A DNA stretch of 64,000 bases from Methanoregula sp. UBA154 (GCA_002502245.1 DAPW01000015.1:1-64000), one strand, 5' to 3'. Numbered from the stretch's first letter, positions 1 through 8,729 are shown. A program made the numbers and translations. Notes: generated by a model not told the origin, from the letters alone.

Positions 1-65
1 TTTTTTTCCGGCCAGCCCAGATGATCCCGGATATGAGAGAAATCAATGGTTATTTATCGTATTTT

Positions 66-293
66 CTGCTCTGTAGAAAACCTATTTTTTGGAAATTTAT
101 CGCCCCCCTTGCGCCAGCCCAGCCCCCGTTGGGGGCGGGGGCGCATGCGATGCCCCGGATATATATGTACAGAAAATTTCACTAGGATTGTATACAGGTA
201 ATACGGCATAATTGCATACGGGGGATGCCCAAGCGGCGGGGGCGGAGCCCCCGAGAGCGTCATGGTTGATATCCAATGATTTCTACAGAGCAG
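66..293. repeat. MITE-like intergenic element with 14-base terminal inverted repeats
   Basis: CTGCTCTGTAGAAA at 66-79 is the exact reverse complement of TTTCTACAGAGCAG at 280-293. Between them (about 101-264) lies a copy of the GC-rich dispersed repeat found elsewhere in the window: a C-run/G-run hairpin, a TGCGAT box, a variable AT-rich spacer, then GGGGGATGCCC, a GGGGGC/GCCCCC stem and a terminal GAGCGTCAT. No protein-coding gene is visible in 1-440; open frames here lack a ribosome binding site and run through the repeat. The arrangement resembles a small non-autonomous mobile element, but no target-site duplication was established, so mobility is inference. Confidence 0.55.
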
Positions 294-440
294 TATTTTC
301 TGGAAATCTGCAAAAACGGGGATTTTATGAAGATTGAGTACCGTCAAAAAAAATAAATAGTGTATGTCATAGTATATGATTACTGGACCAGCTGCCACCT
401 TTGTGTTGCGGCAGCAGTATCAGGAAGATGGTGAATGTCA

Positions 441-644
441 ATGGCCCGGATAAAACAGAACAAGCCGGTAATTTCTGCGGATGCAAGATCATTCCGCGCC
501 ATCCGCAGGCTGAACCTGAACCGGACATACATGCCGCTCAAGATCGGCGCAATAGCCGGGTACATACTCCTTGGTATGATCTCGGCATCCTCCACCATGT
601 TCGGCATCCTTGTCGGTGCAATGTTCAGGATGATAGGCCTGTAA
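441..644 (+). CDS. Small two-helix membrane protein, function unknown
   Basis: 67 residues. An Arg/Lys-rich N-terminal third (MARIKQNK, then FRAIRRLNLNR) precedes two closely spaced hydrophobic stretches at about residues 32-64, separated by a short polar turn. The ATG at 441 is preferred over the in-frame ATG at 435 because GGTGA at 430-434 sits six bases before 441 but directly abuts 435. A T-run at about 669-674 follows the gene. I do not recognise a named family. It lies alone between a mobile-looking repeat and a convergent cupredoxin gene, so context gives no function. Confidence 0.6.
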   Translation: MARIKQNKPVISADARSFRAIRRLNLNRTYMPLKIGAIAGYILLGMISASSTMFGILVGAMFRMIGL

Positions 645-841
645 TTTGCCTGGATCCGGTAATTCCTGCTTTTTTCCGGTGATTGCTGCAATATTATTCA
701 CGGTATGTCACCGGAACAGAACAATTCCGTATTGCTTTTACCTGGATAGCGATCGCTGCCGTGAACCCGTGTACGAAAAAACTTGCATCACGTATCAGGT
801 TTTTTAAAAGAAAGGAAATATCTGATATCCAGAAATATGGA

Positions 842-1279
842 TTATGCCTCGACCGTAATAGTCCCCTGCATTTCAGGGTGGATCGTGCAGGCATAATCGT
901 ACGTGCCCGCACGAAAGAACCGCTGGCTGGCGGACTGGCTTGAACCAAGGAGGTAAGTGGATGCTGAAAATTCTTTATCCATAAACTCGATCCGGTGCGG
1001 GTGGTCATCGGCGTTTACCCACCGTACGGTCGAACCAACGTTCACCGTCATATTCACCGGCGTGAACGAATTTTTTACGATGAGTATGGTATTGTCCGCC
1101 ACTGAGGTCGTACGTGTGGGAGTGATAATGGTATTCGGGGGGGTTGTGGTTATGACCGGCGAGGACGTTGCCGGAGCGCTCGTCGGCATACCCGTTGGTT
1201 GTGCGGGAGGCGACTCAGAACACCCGCAGGTGATGATGAGCAGGAGAGCAATGGTGAGGAGCACCGGAACTGGTTTCAT
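842..1279 (-). CDS. Cupredoxin (plastocyanin-like) lipoprotein
   Basis: 145 residues. The order is a hydrophobic signal peptide with a lipobox-like ITCGC end (residues 16-20), a Pro/Thr/Ser-rich linker to about residue 60, then a plastocyanin-like domain. All four type 1 copper ligands are visible: His95 in DHPHRI, and Cys131, His134 and Met137 in CTIHPEM. It should be anchored outside the membrane and act in electron transfer or copper handling. The linker is typical of archaeal secreted proteins that hold a domain away from the membrane. The next gene on this strand ends about 70 bases upstream. Blue copper proteins are not part of core methanogenesis; the partner is not visible here. Confidence 0.85.
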   Translation of the reverse strand: MKPVPVLLTIALLLIITCGCSESPPAQPTGMPTSAPATSSPVITTTPPNTIITPTRTTSVADNTILIVKNSFTPVNMTVNVGSTVRWVNADDHPHRIEFMDKEFSASTYLLGSSQSASQRFFRAGTYDYACTIHPEMQGTITVEA

Positions 1280-1349
1280 AGATGCCGGTCGGAGTTTTCC
1301 CTATAATAAGATGATGGCGAAACCAATCGTCCGGGTATCCGTCACTGCG

Positions 1350-3497
1350 TCACGGTTGCGGCAGGTCATGTCCGGGGCGGGGTACGCAGGAGACCGTGGA
1401 TTCGCCAAGGATCTGCAGGAACTCCTCCCCATGATAGTAATCGGAGATGAGCATCTCCCGGAACAATGGCCCGGGGAGGGCCCGGGCAAATTTCCAGCCC
1501 TCTGCCGGCTGCGGGGGCAGGATCTCCGTGAGAGCGGCGTAATCCATTGACTGGATCTCCCGTACTGCCTGATTTACACGTTCGCAGGCAGCATCCTTTC
1601 CTGCACGGTTCACGGTGAGAACGAAATCATCATACCGTACCTGAACCTTCCCGCCGAGCCGGTGCCGCAGCAGGATGGCCAGGACGCGGTTGAACCTGTT
1701 CCCGTTCATGGAGACCACGATAATGGTCCCCTGCTTTTCATCACCCTGTTCCACAATATACAGGCCTTCCGGCCCGATACCGGCCGGGAACCGGGCCAGC
1801 GCTACCTGCAGCAGTTCCTCTTCACGCGGGCCCAGCGGGAGTGCGGTCATTTTCCGCGATCGCAGCTCCTGCACGGTGCGGCATACCAGCGGGGAAATAC
1901 CAACTTCACTTCCGCCGGTCCAGAAAACCCGTCCCGAGCCAGTCCCGCCCGGAACAACGATGACCATATTATGCCCCTCATCAGATTTGACCAGCGTCCA
2001 GCTGCGACCGCCGAGCGAGACCTCTCCGGTGCCCCTGCTGTTGACACATTGTGCATCGAGCGTGCCCACCACCTCGCCATCGGGTGTGACGGCACGGTAT
2101 TCACCCCCGCCGCTGATCACAGAATACAGGTCTTTCCAGTTTGATCGGCCGAATACCCGCTCAGCCTCAGGCCCTGGCATGAGCATCTCCCCATCTGTCG
2201 TGAGGTACCCGTTTTTAATGAGATGATCCAGGATACGGTCCAGAAACGGGGGCTCCGTCTCCCTGAATACCGGGGCTGTGAATACGAACGATGCCAGGTC
2301 GCGCCGCGTTGTCCGGGAATGGTTGTGGAGATACAGGAAGATCTGCTGGAGCATGACATTATAGGGTTTTTTCAGTGGCCTGAGATCCTCGACATCGTTC
2401 CGGACCGCGCATTCGATGATGGCAATACTGCAGAGGAGCTCGGCGGGACTTTTCAGGATCCAGACCACGTACGCTGCCTTCCCCCGGCGCCCGCTCCGCC
2501 CCATGCGCTGGAGAAAGGACGAGACAGAATCCGGGGGGCCCACCTGCACCACCAGATCGAGATCCCCGATATCAATCCCCAGCTCCAGCGTACTCGTGCA
2601 GATGATGCAGGCACCGTCCTGTGAGTTGAACGCTTCTTCTGCACGTTTCCGGGTGGCAGGGGAGATCGAGGAATGGTGGATGTGAAGGTTCCGGACCCTC
2701 CCGGCACAGGCATTCATGAGCTGTTCGGCGCTGTTGCGGCTGCTGACAAATACCAGCGCCTTCTTACCGGCAACGATACGGACCAGCGCATCAATCCGGT
2801 CGTCCTCTTCCGGCTCGACCACGAAGAGGAACTGTTTTTCCTGTGGCGGGGCGGGGACATGGACCAGTTCCGCCGCATGCCGCCCGTCAGAGAGCCAGTG
2901 CAGTACTTCCCGGGGATTCCCTGCCGTAGCGGAAAGGCCGATCCGCTGGATCTTCCGTTTTGTCAGCTGGTCCATGCGGTGGAGCAGCATCTTCAGGTGC
3001 ACGCCCCGCTCCGATTCAACGAACGCGTGGAGCTCGTCCACAATAATGTACCGCACCTGCCGGAGATCGGGAGCAACTGTTTTTTCCTGGAGCAGGACCT
3101 CGAGCGATTCCGGGGTGATCATCAGGAAATGAGGCGGTTCGCCCTCCATCCATGAACGTTCCCCCCGGGCAACATCGCCATGCCATTTCATCACGGAGAG
3201 GGATACGGGGATGCAGAAGGTCCGGAACCGCTCCTCCTGGTCGTTGATGAGTGCCTTTAAGGGGGAGAGATAAAGGCAGGAGATCCCGGGCCGGCCGTGT
3301 TTCAGCAGGTCGTCCATCACGGGGATCAGGGCAGCCTCAGACTTTCCCCCGGCCGTAGGGGCGATAATAAGGGTATCGCTTCCCGCACGTATCGTACGGC
3401 AGGCCTGCTCCTGCACTTCCCGGAGCTCCGTCCAGTCGAACCGCTGTGCAAGCACCTGCTGGAGGGATTCGTGCAATGACGAGAAAACGGATGACAC
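1350..3497 (-). CDS. Lhr-like DEAD/DEAH-box superfamily 2 helicase
   Basis: 715 residues. Motif I is APTAGGKSEA (46-55), motif II DELH (154-157), motif III SAT (189-191), motif VI QRMGRSGRRG (330-339). After the two RecA-like domains comes a winged-helix/beta region of about 350 residues as in Lhr-core proteins, but the total is shorter than full Lhr. ATP-driven translocation on single-stranded DNA or RNA, in repair or RNA metabolism, is the expected role. The start is a GTG at 3497; no ATG fits upstream, and the motif I spacing is normal for the family. It appears to be transcribed alone from an AT-rich stretch near 3600. Confidence 0.88.
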   Translation of the reverse strand: MSSVFSSLHESLQQVLAQRFDWTELREVQEQACRTIRAGSDTLIIAPTAGGKSEAALIPVMDDLLKHGRPGISCLYLSPLKALINDQEERFRTFCIPVSLSVMKWHGDVARGERSWMEGEPPHFLMITPESLEVLLQEKTVAPDLRQVRYIIVDELHAFVESERGVHLKMLLHRMDQLTKRKIQRIGLSATAGNPREVLHWLSDGRHAAELVHVPAPPQEKQFLFVVEPEEDDRIDALVRIVAGKKALVFVSSRNSAEQLMNACAGRVRNLHIHHSSISPATRKRAEEAFNSQDGACIICTSTLELGIDIGDLDLVVQVGPPDSVSSFLQRMGRSGRRGKAAYVVWILKSPAELLCSIAIIECAVRNDVEDLRPLKKPYNVMLQQIFLYLHNHSRTTRRDLASFVFTAPVFRETEPPFLDRILDHLIKNGYLTTDGEMLMPGPEAERVFGRSNWKDLYSVISGGGEYRAVTPDGEVVGTLDAQCVNSRGTGEVSLGGRSWTLVKSDEGHNMVIVVPGGTGSGRVFWTGGSEVGISPLVCRTVQELRSRKMTALPLGPREEELLQVALARFPAGIGPEGLYIVEQGDEKQGTIIVVSMNGNRFNRVLAILLRHRLGGKVQVRYDDFVLTVNRAGKDAACERVNQAVREIQSMDYAALTEILPPQPAEGWKFARALPGPLFREMLISDYYHGEEFLQILGESTVSCVPRPGHDLPQP

Positions 3498-3776
3498 GAG
3501 TACTGGTTAGAGCGTTGTGCCCCGGGCATTATGGCCTTTCTCCTTCAAGAGCCCGTGCGTTGCCGGGGTCCGGTACGGTCAATGAGGCACAACTTCACAA
3601 CACATATATACGCCGGTTTTCAGACTACAATCCGGTAAACAATGAGGTCGCACCGGGTCAGTTCTTCCGTTTCTTTCGAGAGCCCGTGCTTCGCATTCTT
3701 CTTTAGATAGGGGACCTTCGTTCTCTTTGGTCCCCGTGTAATGTCGCAGATGAAGAGTTTACCAGAGGTTTTCTGT

Positions 3777-3902
3777 ATGATTCTTGGAATCCCTGATCCA
3801 CAGATAGTGCTCGGCTATGGGCTTGCCATCGGGTTAGCCCTGGCGTGTATCGTATACGGCTGGCTGCACTGGAACGAGGAGGATGGCAGCGATGGCAGTT
3901 GA
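3777..3902 (+). CDS. Small accessory membrane protein of the adjacent symporter
   Basis: 41 residues: a short N-terminus (MILGIPDPQ), one hydrophobic helix of about 20 residues (10-30), then an acidic tail (HWNEEDGSDGS). It overlaps the start of the symporter gene downstream, and the GGAGG that serves the symporter lies inside its last codons, so the two are translationally coupled. Tiny single-helix proteins encoded directly before sodium:solute symporters are known in archaea and bacteria and are annotated as symporter small accessory proteins. The assignment rests on position, size and topology. Confidence 0.72.
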   Translation: MILGIPDPQIVLGYGLAIGLALACIVYGWLHWNEEDGSDGS

Positions 3903-5457
3903 TACGCTGACGATGACGGTGCTCGTCCTCATCTACCTCGCAGCAACCCTCATCATCGGCTACCTGGGCTATCGGCAGACAAAGAGTTCCGAGGACTACC
4001 TTGTTGCCGGTCGGTGCAGTCATCCGGTGGTTATCGCGCTCTCGTACGGTGCCACGTTCATTTCCACCTCTGCGATCATCGGCTTCGGCGGGCAGGCGGC
4101 AAACCTTGGCATGGGACTCATCTGGCTTACGGTACTGAACATCGGTGTCGGCATCCTCCTTGCCTTTGTCATCTTCGGAAAGAAGACCCGTGAGATCGGG
4201 CACCGCCTCTCTGCGGTAACCTTTCCGGATTTGATGTGCAAGCTGTACAAGTCCCCCCTCCTGCAGTATATTGCCGGGTTCATCATGGTCGTTTCCATGC
4301 CTCTCTACACGGCAGCGATCCTGATCGGCGGGGCGCGGTTCATCGAGCCCACGCTCGGCATCGATTACGCAACCGCTCTCGTCCTCTTTGCCCTGATTAC
4401 CGCAGTCTACGTAGTCTTCGGCGGGCTGATTGCGGTCATGTATACCGATGCCTTCCAGGGAACGATCATGCTGATCGGCATGACCGTCCTGCTCTCCCTC
4501 ACGCTGGTGGCAGTCGGGGGATTCACGGCCGGATCCTCTGCACTTTCCAGCATGGCAACCCTTGTTCCCACCTCACTCGCCGGCCAGGGGATGACTGGCT
4601 GGACGTCCATGCCTGCCCTGGGCTCCCCCATCTGGTTCACGGTAGTCACAACCCTGGTGCTCGGCGTCGGGATCGGCGTCCTTGCCCAGCCGCAGCTCGT
4701 GGTCCGGTTCATGACAGCAAAAGACAACAAGTCCCTCAACCGGGCAATCCTCGTGGGCGGGCCGTTCATCCTGATGATGACCGGCGTCGCCTTCACGGTC
4801 GGTGCGCTCAGCAACGTATACTTCTTCCAGACGTCCGGCACGCTTGCCGTTGATGCAGCCGGGGGCAACGTGGATGCCATCATACCGCTCTTCATGAACC
4901 AGGCAATGCCGGATATCTTTGTCATCGTTTTCATGCTGACGCTCCTCTCCGCCGCCATGTCCACGCTCTCTGCCCTCTACCACGCGATGGGAACGGCACT
5001 CATCTGCGATCTCTGGGGCCGGGGGCGGGAATGCGCACTCTCCATGAAAGCACACCAGGCCGGGATTGTCATCATGATGGGGGTCTCGACCGCCCTTGCC
5101 TTCCTCCTGCCCGTCAGCATTATCGCCCGGGCAACCGCGATGTTCATGGGCCTGTGTGCCTGCGCTTTCCTGCCGGCATTCACCGTCGGGCTCTATGCGC
5201 AGGCACCCTCTGCGAAAGCAGCCCTGTACAGCATGATCTCCGGTGCGGCAGCCTGGTTTGTCTGGACCGCGTTCTTCCACGCTGCTGAGGCAAAGACTCT
5301 GGGCCTCTGCCAGGCGATGTTCGGGAAGGTCACACTGCTCGGCTCTCCCTGGGCAGCGGTTGATCCCATCGTGATTGCCCTGCCGGTCTCATTCCTCGCC
5401 ATGGTCCTCCTCCAGTGGCAGTGCGGCAGGGACCAGCCGGCGGGTGTCCCGGCCTGA
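3892..5457 (+). CDS. Sodium:solute symporter (SSS family)
   Basis: 521 residues from the chosen ATG at 3892, with about 13 hydrophobic segments. The SSS pattern is clear: an N-terminal helix followed by a region ending SSEDYLVAGR, then SYGATFISTSAIIGFGG where the sodium site forms, and FGGLIAVMYTDAFQG in helix 5-6. GGAGG at 3878-3882 is nine bases from 3892 but touches the in-frame ATG at 3883, so 3892 is preferred. The substrate (a solute such as proline, pantothenate or acetate) cannot be read from the sequence. It is preceded by, and overlaps, a 41-residue single-helix partner. Confidence 0.9.
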   Translation: MAVDTLTMTVLVLIYLAATLIIGYLGYRQTKSSEDYLVAGRCSHPVVIALSYGATFISTSAIIGFGGQAANLGMGLIWLTVLNIGVGILLAFVIFGKKTREIGHRLSAVTFPDLMCKLYKSPLLQYIAGFIMVVSMPLYTAAILIGGARFIEPTLGIDYATALVLFALITAVYVVFGGLIAVMYTDAFQGTIMLIGMTVLLSLTLVAVGGFTAGSSALSSMATLVPTSLAGQGMTGWTSMPALGSPIWFTVVTTLVLGVGIGVLAQPQLVVRFMTAKDNKSLNRAILVGGPFILMMTGVAFTVGALSNVYFFQTSGTLAVDAAGGNVDAIIPLFMNQAMPDIFVIVFMLTLLSAAMSTLSALYHAMGTALICDLWGRGRECALSMKAHQAGIVIMMGVSTALAFLLPVSIIARATAMFMGLCACAFLPAFTVGLYAQAPSAKAALYSMISGAAAWFVWTAFFHAAEAKTLGLCQAMFGKVTLLGSPWAAVDPIVIALPVSFLAMVLLQWQCGRDQPAGVPA

Positions 5458-5543
5458 AAAAAGCACGGTTCCAGTACCCGGGACAACCGTTGGGATTTCC
5501 CCCGGGGAAATGTTTTTTGGCTGGCGGTGCCAAGAAAATAATC

Positions 5544-5876
5544 ATGGAACTCGCACAGATGAAGTGCATTGCATATAAGGCCGGCTCGCCGCCACTTACA
5601 CGCAAGGAGACGATGGATCTTCTCGGGCAGGTGCCGGGCTGGTCACTCCAGGGCGGATATCTCACCCGCACATTCACCTTCCCTGATGCAGCTGCCTGCA
5701 TCACCTTCTTCTCAGCGATAGCGGGATTTGCTACCGGGGAGGGGCACTTCCCGGACCTCTGTATGAAGGAGGGACGGTTTGTCGAAATCTCATTCTATAC
5801 CTATCCTGCCGGCGGCCTGACCCTGAACGATTTTATCATGGCCGCAAAACTGAACGATATGAGCACGGCGCAATAA
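5544..5876 (+). CDS. Pterin-4-alpha-carbinolamine dehydratase family protein
   Basis: 110 residues, about the normal size for this family. Recognisable features are the helix around PLTRKETMDLLGQVPGW and the strand LTRTFTFPDAAACITFFSAIAGFATGEGHFPD, which carries the usual GHxPD-type motif near the active site; the second half of the domain follows (VEISFYTYPAGGLTLNDFIMA). The family dehydrates 4a-hydroxytetrahydropterins. In methanogens, which use methanopterin rather than biopterin hydroxylases, the true substrate is uncertain. The ATG at 5544 begins the conserved domain; an in-frame ATG at 5559 is an alternative. Convergent with the gene at 6405, across repeats. Confidence 0.82.
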   Translation: MELAQMKCIAYKAGSPPLTRKETMDLLGQVPGWSLQGGYLTRTFTFPDAAACITFFSAIAGFATGEGHFPDLCMKEGRFVEISFYTYPAGGLTLNDFIMAAKLNDMSTAQ

Positions 5877-5890
5877 TCCATTGAAATACC

Positions 5891-5898
5891 TTTTTTTT
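5891..5898 (+). terminator. Oligo-T terminator after the pterin dehydratase gene
   Basis: An uninterrupted run of eight T follows the stop codon by about 15 bases. Oligo-T tracts are the usual archaeal termination signal. It also marks the edge of the repeat-filled convergent intergenic region (5877-6404). Confidence 0.5.
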
Positions 5899-5958
5899 AG
5901 GGGATTAGGCTATTTCAGCACCTTCTTTTATGGAATATACCGAAATCTGGCCCTCTGG

Positions 5959-6028
5959 ACACTCCCGGGGGCTTTTACAATGCCTTCGCCCCCGCCGTTG
6001 TGGCGACCCCCGCATTGCGATAGACAGG
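5959..6028 (-). repeat. Partial copy of the dispersed GC-rich repeat
   Basis: Read on the minus strand, this stretch has TATCGCAATGCGGGGG, a CGGCGGGGGCG block and a final GCCCCCGGGAG, matching the right half of the family seen at 15414-15576. The left hairpin half is missing. A hairpin between GGGGGC and GCCCCC is possible. It lies in the same convergent intergenic gap as the longer repeat at 6112-6316. Confidence 0.6.
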
Positions 6029-6111
6029 TAAATTCCAGTTTCGATCATCGATAACTGGAAACAAAAACAAGTTTTTTTTTTCGATCAAGGGTAGGTTATT
6101 TTTATAAAATA

Positions 6112-6316
6112 ATTTTGGGTAACGTGTAATTTTAATCCCGAGGCTCAAGAAGGATTTACGAGGGAAAAACAAGAAAAAACTGCCTGCCCGGAATAAAAAG
6201 GCGAAAAAGTGCACCTGCCGATGATCGAAAAACGCCGGCGCTCCCGGGGCTTCGCCCCGCCACTCTGGCGCCCCGGTTGCGATAGTGCTGTAGTACCTGA
6301 ACCGTGATTTTGGGGG
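6112..6316 (-). repeat. About 200-base intergenic repeat, inverted twin of 46214-46413
   Basis: The reverse complement matches 46214-46413 almost throughout. Shared landmarks are AAAATCACGGTTCAGGTA, CACTATCGCAACCGGGGCGCC, GAGCGCCGGCGTTTTTCGAT, TCGGCAGGTGCACTTTTTCG and GTAAATCCTTCTT, in the same order and nearly the same spacing. The remaining differences are scattered substitutions and small indels. Both copies sit between the 3' ends of convergent genes. The central part carries the GC-rich core of the dispersed repeat family. No coding frame with an initiation signal was seen. Confidence 0.8.
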
Positions 6317-6404
6317 GCAACAGGATCTGATCCGGTATCCTGTCCCGCGGATTCCTGAGAGCGAGACAGGCAGACACTGTCGTAGTTGAGAGCGCCGGGC
6401 GGCC

Positions 6405-7040
6405 TTATCTGCCGCACAGCCACGGGGCAATCTCTGCAGGGAGCGCACCGTTTGCGCACAGGAAGACAAGGATCGTATCCGATCCCACTGCAATCCCGAA
6501 ACACCCGATCAGGGTACCGGTGAGGACTGCAAGGAAGACTAGCCGCGTGTTCATGCCGAGGAGTTTTCCTGCAATCGAGCCCCTGATTCCCCCGCTCCCG
6601 AAGAATGGCACCATTACCATAAGAACGATGGCAAAGAACCAGAGGCCGGCAAGCCAGCGGTGCGTTGTAATGAACTGCTGTGTCTTTTCCGTCAGGTCGG
6701 AAAGGAGAGGCCCGAGGAGAGGGACGCGGTACGCAAGATCAAAGTTGAGCGCCATGAAAAGGCCGGTCTCAATATCGATCATCGCAATGGAAACAGCCAT
6801 GGAATACCACGGGATCCCAAGCGCGATTCCGATGGGAATGACCGTCTCCTTTCCCGCGGGCGGCAGGAGATACGCAACCATAAGCCCGAGCATGGCAAGG
6901 AAATCAGGATAAGAGAGCGTTGCGGCCAGCACGGCAATGTGTAGTACCGCGACAAGCACCGGAATGAGCAGGGCAACGGCCCGGTACGGGAGGCGGTCAT
7001 GCGCTGCCTTTGCGGTTCTGCGCTGATCGTTTCGTTTCAT
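6405..7040 (-). CDS. Small multidrug-export family membrane protein
   Basis: 211 residues from the ATG at 7040, chosen because GGTGA lies six bases upstream and the protein then starts with a short basic head (MKRNDQRRTAK). Five or six hydrophobic segments follow, including AYLLPPAGKETVIPIGIALG and VMVPFFGSGGIRGSIAGKLLGM, which match the Sm_multidrug_ex family (COG2426 type). Members are named from one bacterial locus and the transported substrate is generally unknown, so export of drugs should not be assumed. The thioredoxin gene ends about 98 bases upstream on the same strand, and a shared transcript is possible. Confidence 0.78.
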   Translation of the reverse strand: MKRNDQRRTAKAAHDRLPYRAVALLIPVLVAVLHIAVLAATLSYPDFLAMLGLMVAYLLPPAGKETVIPIGIALGIPWYSMAVSIAMIDIETGLFMALNFDLAYRVPLLGPLLSDLTEKTQQFITTHRWLAGLWFFAIVLMVMVPFFGSGGIRGSIAGKLLGMNTRLVFLAVLTGTLIGCFGIAVGSDTILVFLCANGALPAEIAPWLCGR

Positions 7041-7138
7041 CCTGTTCACCTGTCCCGGCCCGCCACAACTCCATCCGGCCAGAGTAAAACTGCAAGCCCG
7101 GGTCCGGGATACCGGAATGCACAAGAACGAACGGGATG

Positions 7139-7543
7139 TTAATGCAGCCCGAACTTCCGCACAATCTTTTCCCGGATAGCTTCCTTGGGGTACGCACCGA
7201 TAATCCGGTCCGCCAGCTGGCCATGGGAGAAGAGCATGATGGCCGGGATCGCTGATATATTGAACTGCATTGCGAGACGCCGGTTATCGTCCGTGTTGCA
7301 CTTGCCGAAGGTGACTTTCCCGCCAAACTCTTTTGCGAGATCATCCATGATCGGTGCAATCCTCCGGCAGGGCCCGCACCATTCCGCCCAGAAATCGATG
7401 ACCACGAACGGGTGGGTGCTGATAAATTCCTGAAAATGCATCTCGTCAACGTTCGATACGCCCGCTGCCTTTTCGGTATGTTTCATCTTTTCCATCAGAT
7501 CCTTTCTCCGCTTTTCACGTAACCGGTTAATCTCATCATCCAT
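7139..7543 (-). CDS. trxA: Thioredoxin
   Basis: 134 residues. The active site WCGPC has Cys56 and Cys59, and the cis-proline loop is SAIPAIMLF. An extra charged N-terminal segment of about 30 residues (with KRRKDLMEKM) precedes the ordinary domain, making it longer than the usual 105-110 residues. It reduces protein disulfides in the cytoplasm. The AT-rich TTTAATTA-type box on the minus strand at 7567-7575 is about 27 bases before the ATG and there is no ribosome binding site, so the mRNA is probably leaderless. A candidate reductase, a glutaredoxin-fused thioredoxin reductase, is encoded at 21862-23022. Confidence 0.93.
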   Translation of the reverse strand: MDDEINRLREKRRKDLMEKMKHTEKAAGVSNVDEMHFQEFISTHPFVVIDFWAEWCGPCRRIAPIMDDLAKEFGGKVTFGKCNTDDNRRLAMQFNISAIPAIMLFSHGQLADRIIGAYPKEAIREKIVRKFGLH

Positions 7544-7610
7544 ATGTGTCTGTAGGCAAAAAAGTAATTAAAGGTGACCGGGGGAGTGGCGCGACCGGGG
7601 AATCTCCAGT

Positions 7611-7620
7611 AAACTATATC
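7611..7620 (+). promoter_or_regulatory. TATA box for the initiator tRNA gene
   Basis: AAACTATATC is centred about 41 bases before the mature tRNA. That would place the transcript start near 7642 and leave a leader of about 15 bases for RNase P. A second AT-rich box (CTATATTATAA, 7633-7643) lies too close to the tRNA for the usual 26-base spacing. Position only; no experimental support. Confidence 0.5.
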
Positions 7621-7656
7621 TGCGGACGCCGACTATATTATAACCCTGATTACAGG

Positions 7657-7731
7657 AGCGAGGTAGGGTAGTCAGGATATCCCGACGGGCTCATAACCCG
7701 TAGATCGATGGTTCAAATCCATCCCTCGCTA
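7657..7731 (+). tRNA. Initiator tRNA-Met (anticodon CAT)
   Basis: The acceptor stem AGCGAGG (7657-7663) pairs with CCTCGCT (7724-7730), and A7731 is the discriminator. The anticodon loop CTCATAA puts CAT at 7692-7694, and the T-arm has GGTTCAAATCC. The A1:U72 acceptor pair and the three consecutive G:C pairs of the anticodon stem (GGG/CCC) mark it as initiator rather than elongator. No intron is present. The 3' CCA is not encoded: the genome reads CTA after the discriminator. Confidence 0.96.
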
Positions 7732-7828
7732 CTACGTTTTTCCACGGTTATCATTTCAATCAACCGGCATTTTCCGGAACCGGTTTTTCCAGCCACCATC
7801 GTACTTCCCGCTGCCGGCAATACGGTTG

Positions 7829-8677
7829 TCAGAAAACTCCCCGGTAGAATGCGAGGTGTTCCGCGTACGGCCTGAACATCCCGATGAGACGGGCCTGTTC
7901 CTCATCCTCCATAGGGATCGCCTCAGCGGAAACCCGGGCAAGGTGCTCTGCCTCATCGGGCGAAGAACACCCGACGATAACGATATCCGTGTCCTGTGCA
8001 AGGGCAAAGCGGATGAGCGTATCCGGGATAATCCCGGCATCCGGGAAGATGAAGTTCTTTGCGCCCAGTATTTTCATGCCGATCACGCCGATTCCGCGTT
8101 CCCGTGCCGCAGGGATCACCCTATCAGGAAACCCGCCGATCACTGCCTCGACCGGGTTAACCGGCAGGAGGACCGCATCAATATCCCAGCGGTTGACCGC
8201 ATGCAGGAGGATCGCCGGATCATGGTGCCCGGTCACCCCGATACCCCGGATAGTCCCGGTTTCGCGTGCTTCGGTGAAGGCCTCCAGTGCCCCGCCCGGG
8301 CCTTCGATCTGCCGGATGTCGTCCCTGCTGCGGATGTCATGGATCTGCCAGAGCCCGAGCCGGTCCCTTCCGAGCCACGCAAGACTCCGCCGGAGATCTG
8401 CTGCAGCACCGGCAGCGTCCCTGCTGGCAGACTTGCTGGCCTGGAACGTTTCCGCGACCCGTGACGGGTGCGCCTTCCAGAACGTTCCCAGGTACCGCTC
8501 GCTCCCGGCATAGGCCGGCGCAGAGTCGAAATACCGGATCCCGCTCTCATATGCCGCGCTCAGCATGGCCAATGCTTCCCGGTCCCTCCCCTCGGTCCGG
8601 AGCACGCCTTCCCCGCCGAGCCCGATACGGGTTGTTCCTCCCACAAGGTTCCGGAGTCTGCTCGCCGTCATCACCAT
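7829..8677 (-). CDS. Aldo/keto reductase family protein
   Basis: 282 residues from the ATG at 8677 (an alternative is 8671). The barrel pattern is seen: GIRYFDSAPAYAGSERYLG with the catalytic Asp and Tyr, a Lys in ETFQASKSA, then LWQIHDI with the His. The later VGCSSPDEAEHLARV belongs to the NADP-binding end of the fold. These enzymes reduce or oxidise carbonyl compounds with NAD(P)H; the substrate is unknown. The C-terminus lacks the Cys-rich 4Fe-4S extension found in some archaeal and clostridial relatives. The longer reading from 8719 is rejected because its upstream part is the promoter-like TATTTATC region. Confidence 0.85.
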   Translation of the reverse strand: MVMTASRLRNLVGGTTRIGLGGEGVLRTEGRDREALAMLSAAYESGIRYFDSAPAYAGSERYLGTFWKAHPSRVAETFQASKSASRDAAGAAADLRRSLAWLGRDRLGLWQIHDIRSRDDIRQIEGPGGALEAFTEARETGTIRGIGVTGHHDPAILLHAVNRWDIDAVLLPVNPVEAVIGGFPDRVIPAARERGIGVIGMKILGAKNFIFPDAGIIPDTLIRFALAQDTDIVIVGCSSPDEAEHLARVSAEAIPMEDEEQARLIGMFRPYAEHLAFYRGVF

Positions 8678-8729
8678 CCCATCCGTGCAGGACTGATAAA
8701 TACCTGCGGGCCGGGACAACTGATCCCGG

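Noticed and set aside
54..398. 114-codon minus-strand frame at the left edge
   Set aside because: It crosses both terminal repeats and the dispersed repeat; the product is Pro/Arg-rich without motif.
7633..7643. CTATATTATAA as the tRNA-Met TATA box
   Set aside because: Its centre is only about 20 bases before the mature tRNA, so the transcript would start inside it; the box at 7611-7620 fits better.
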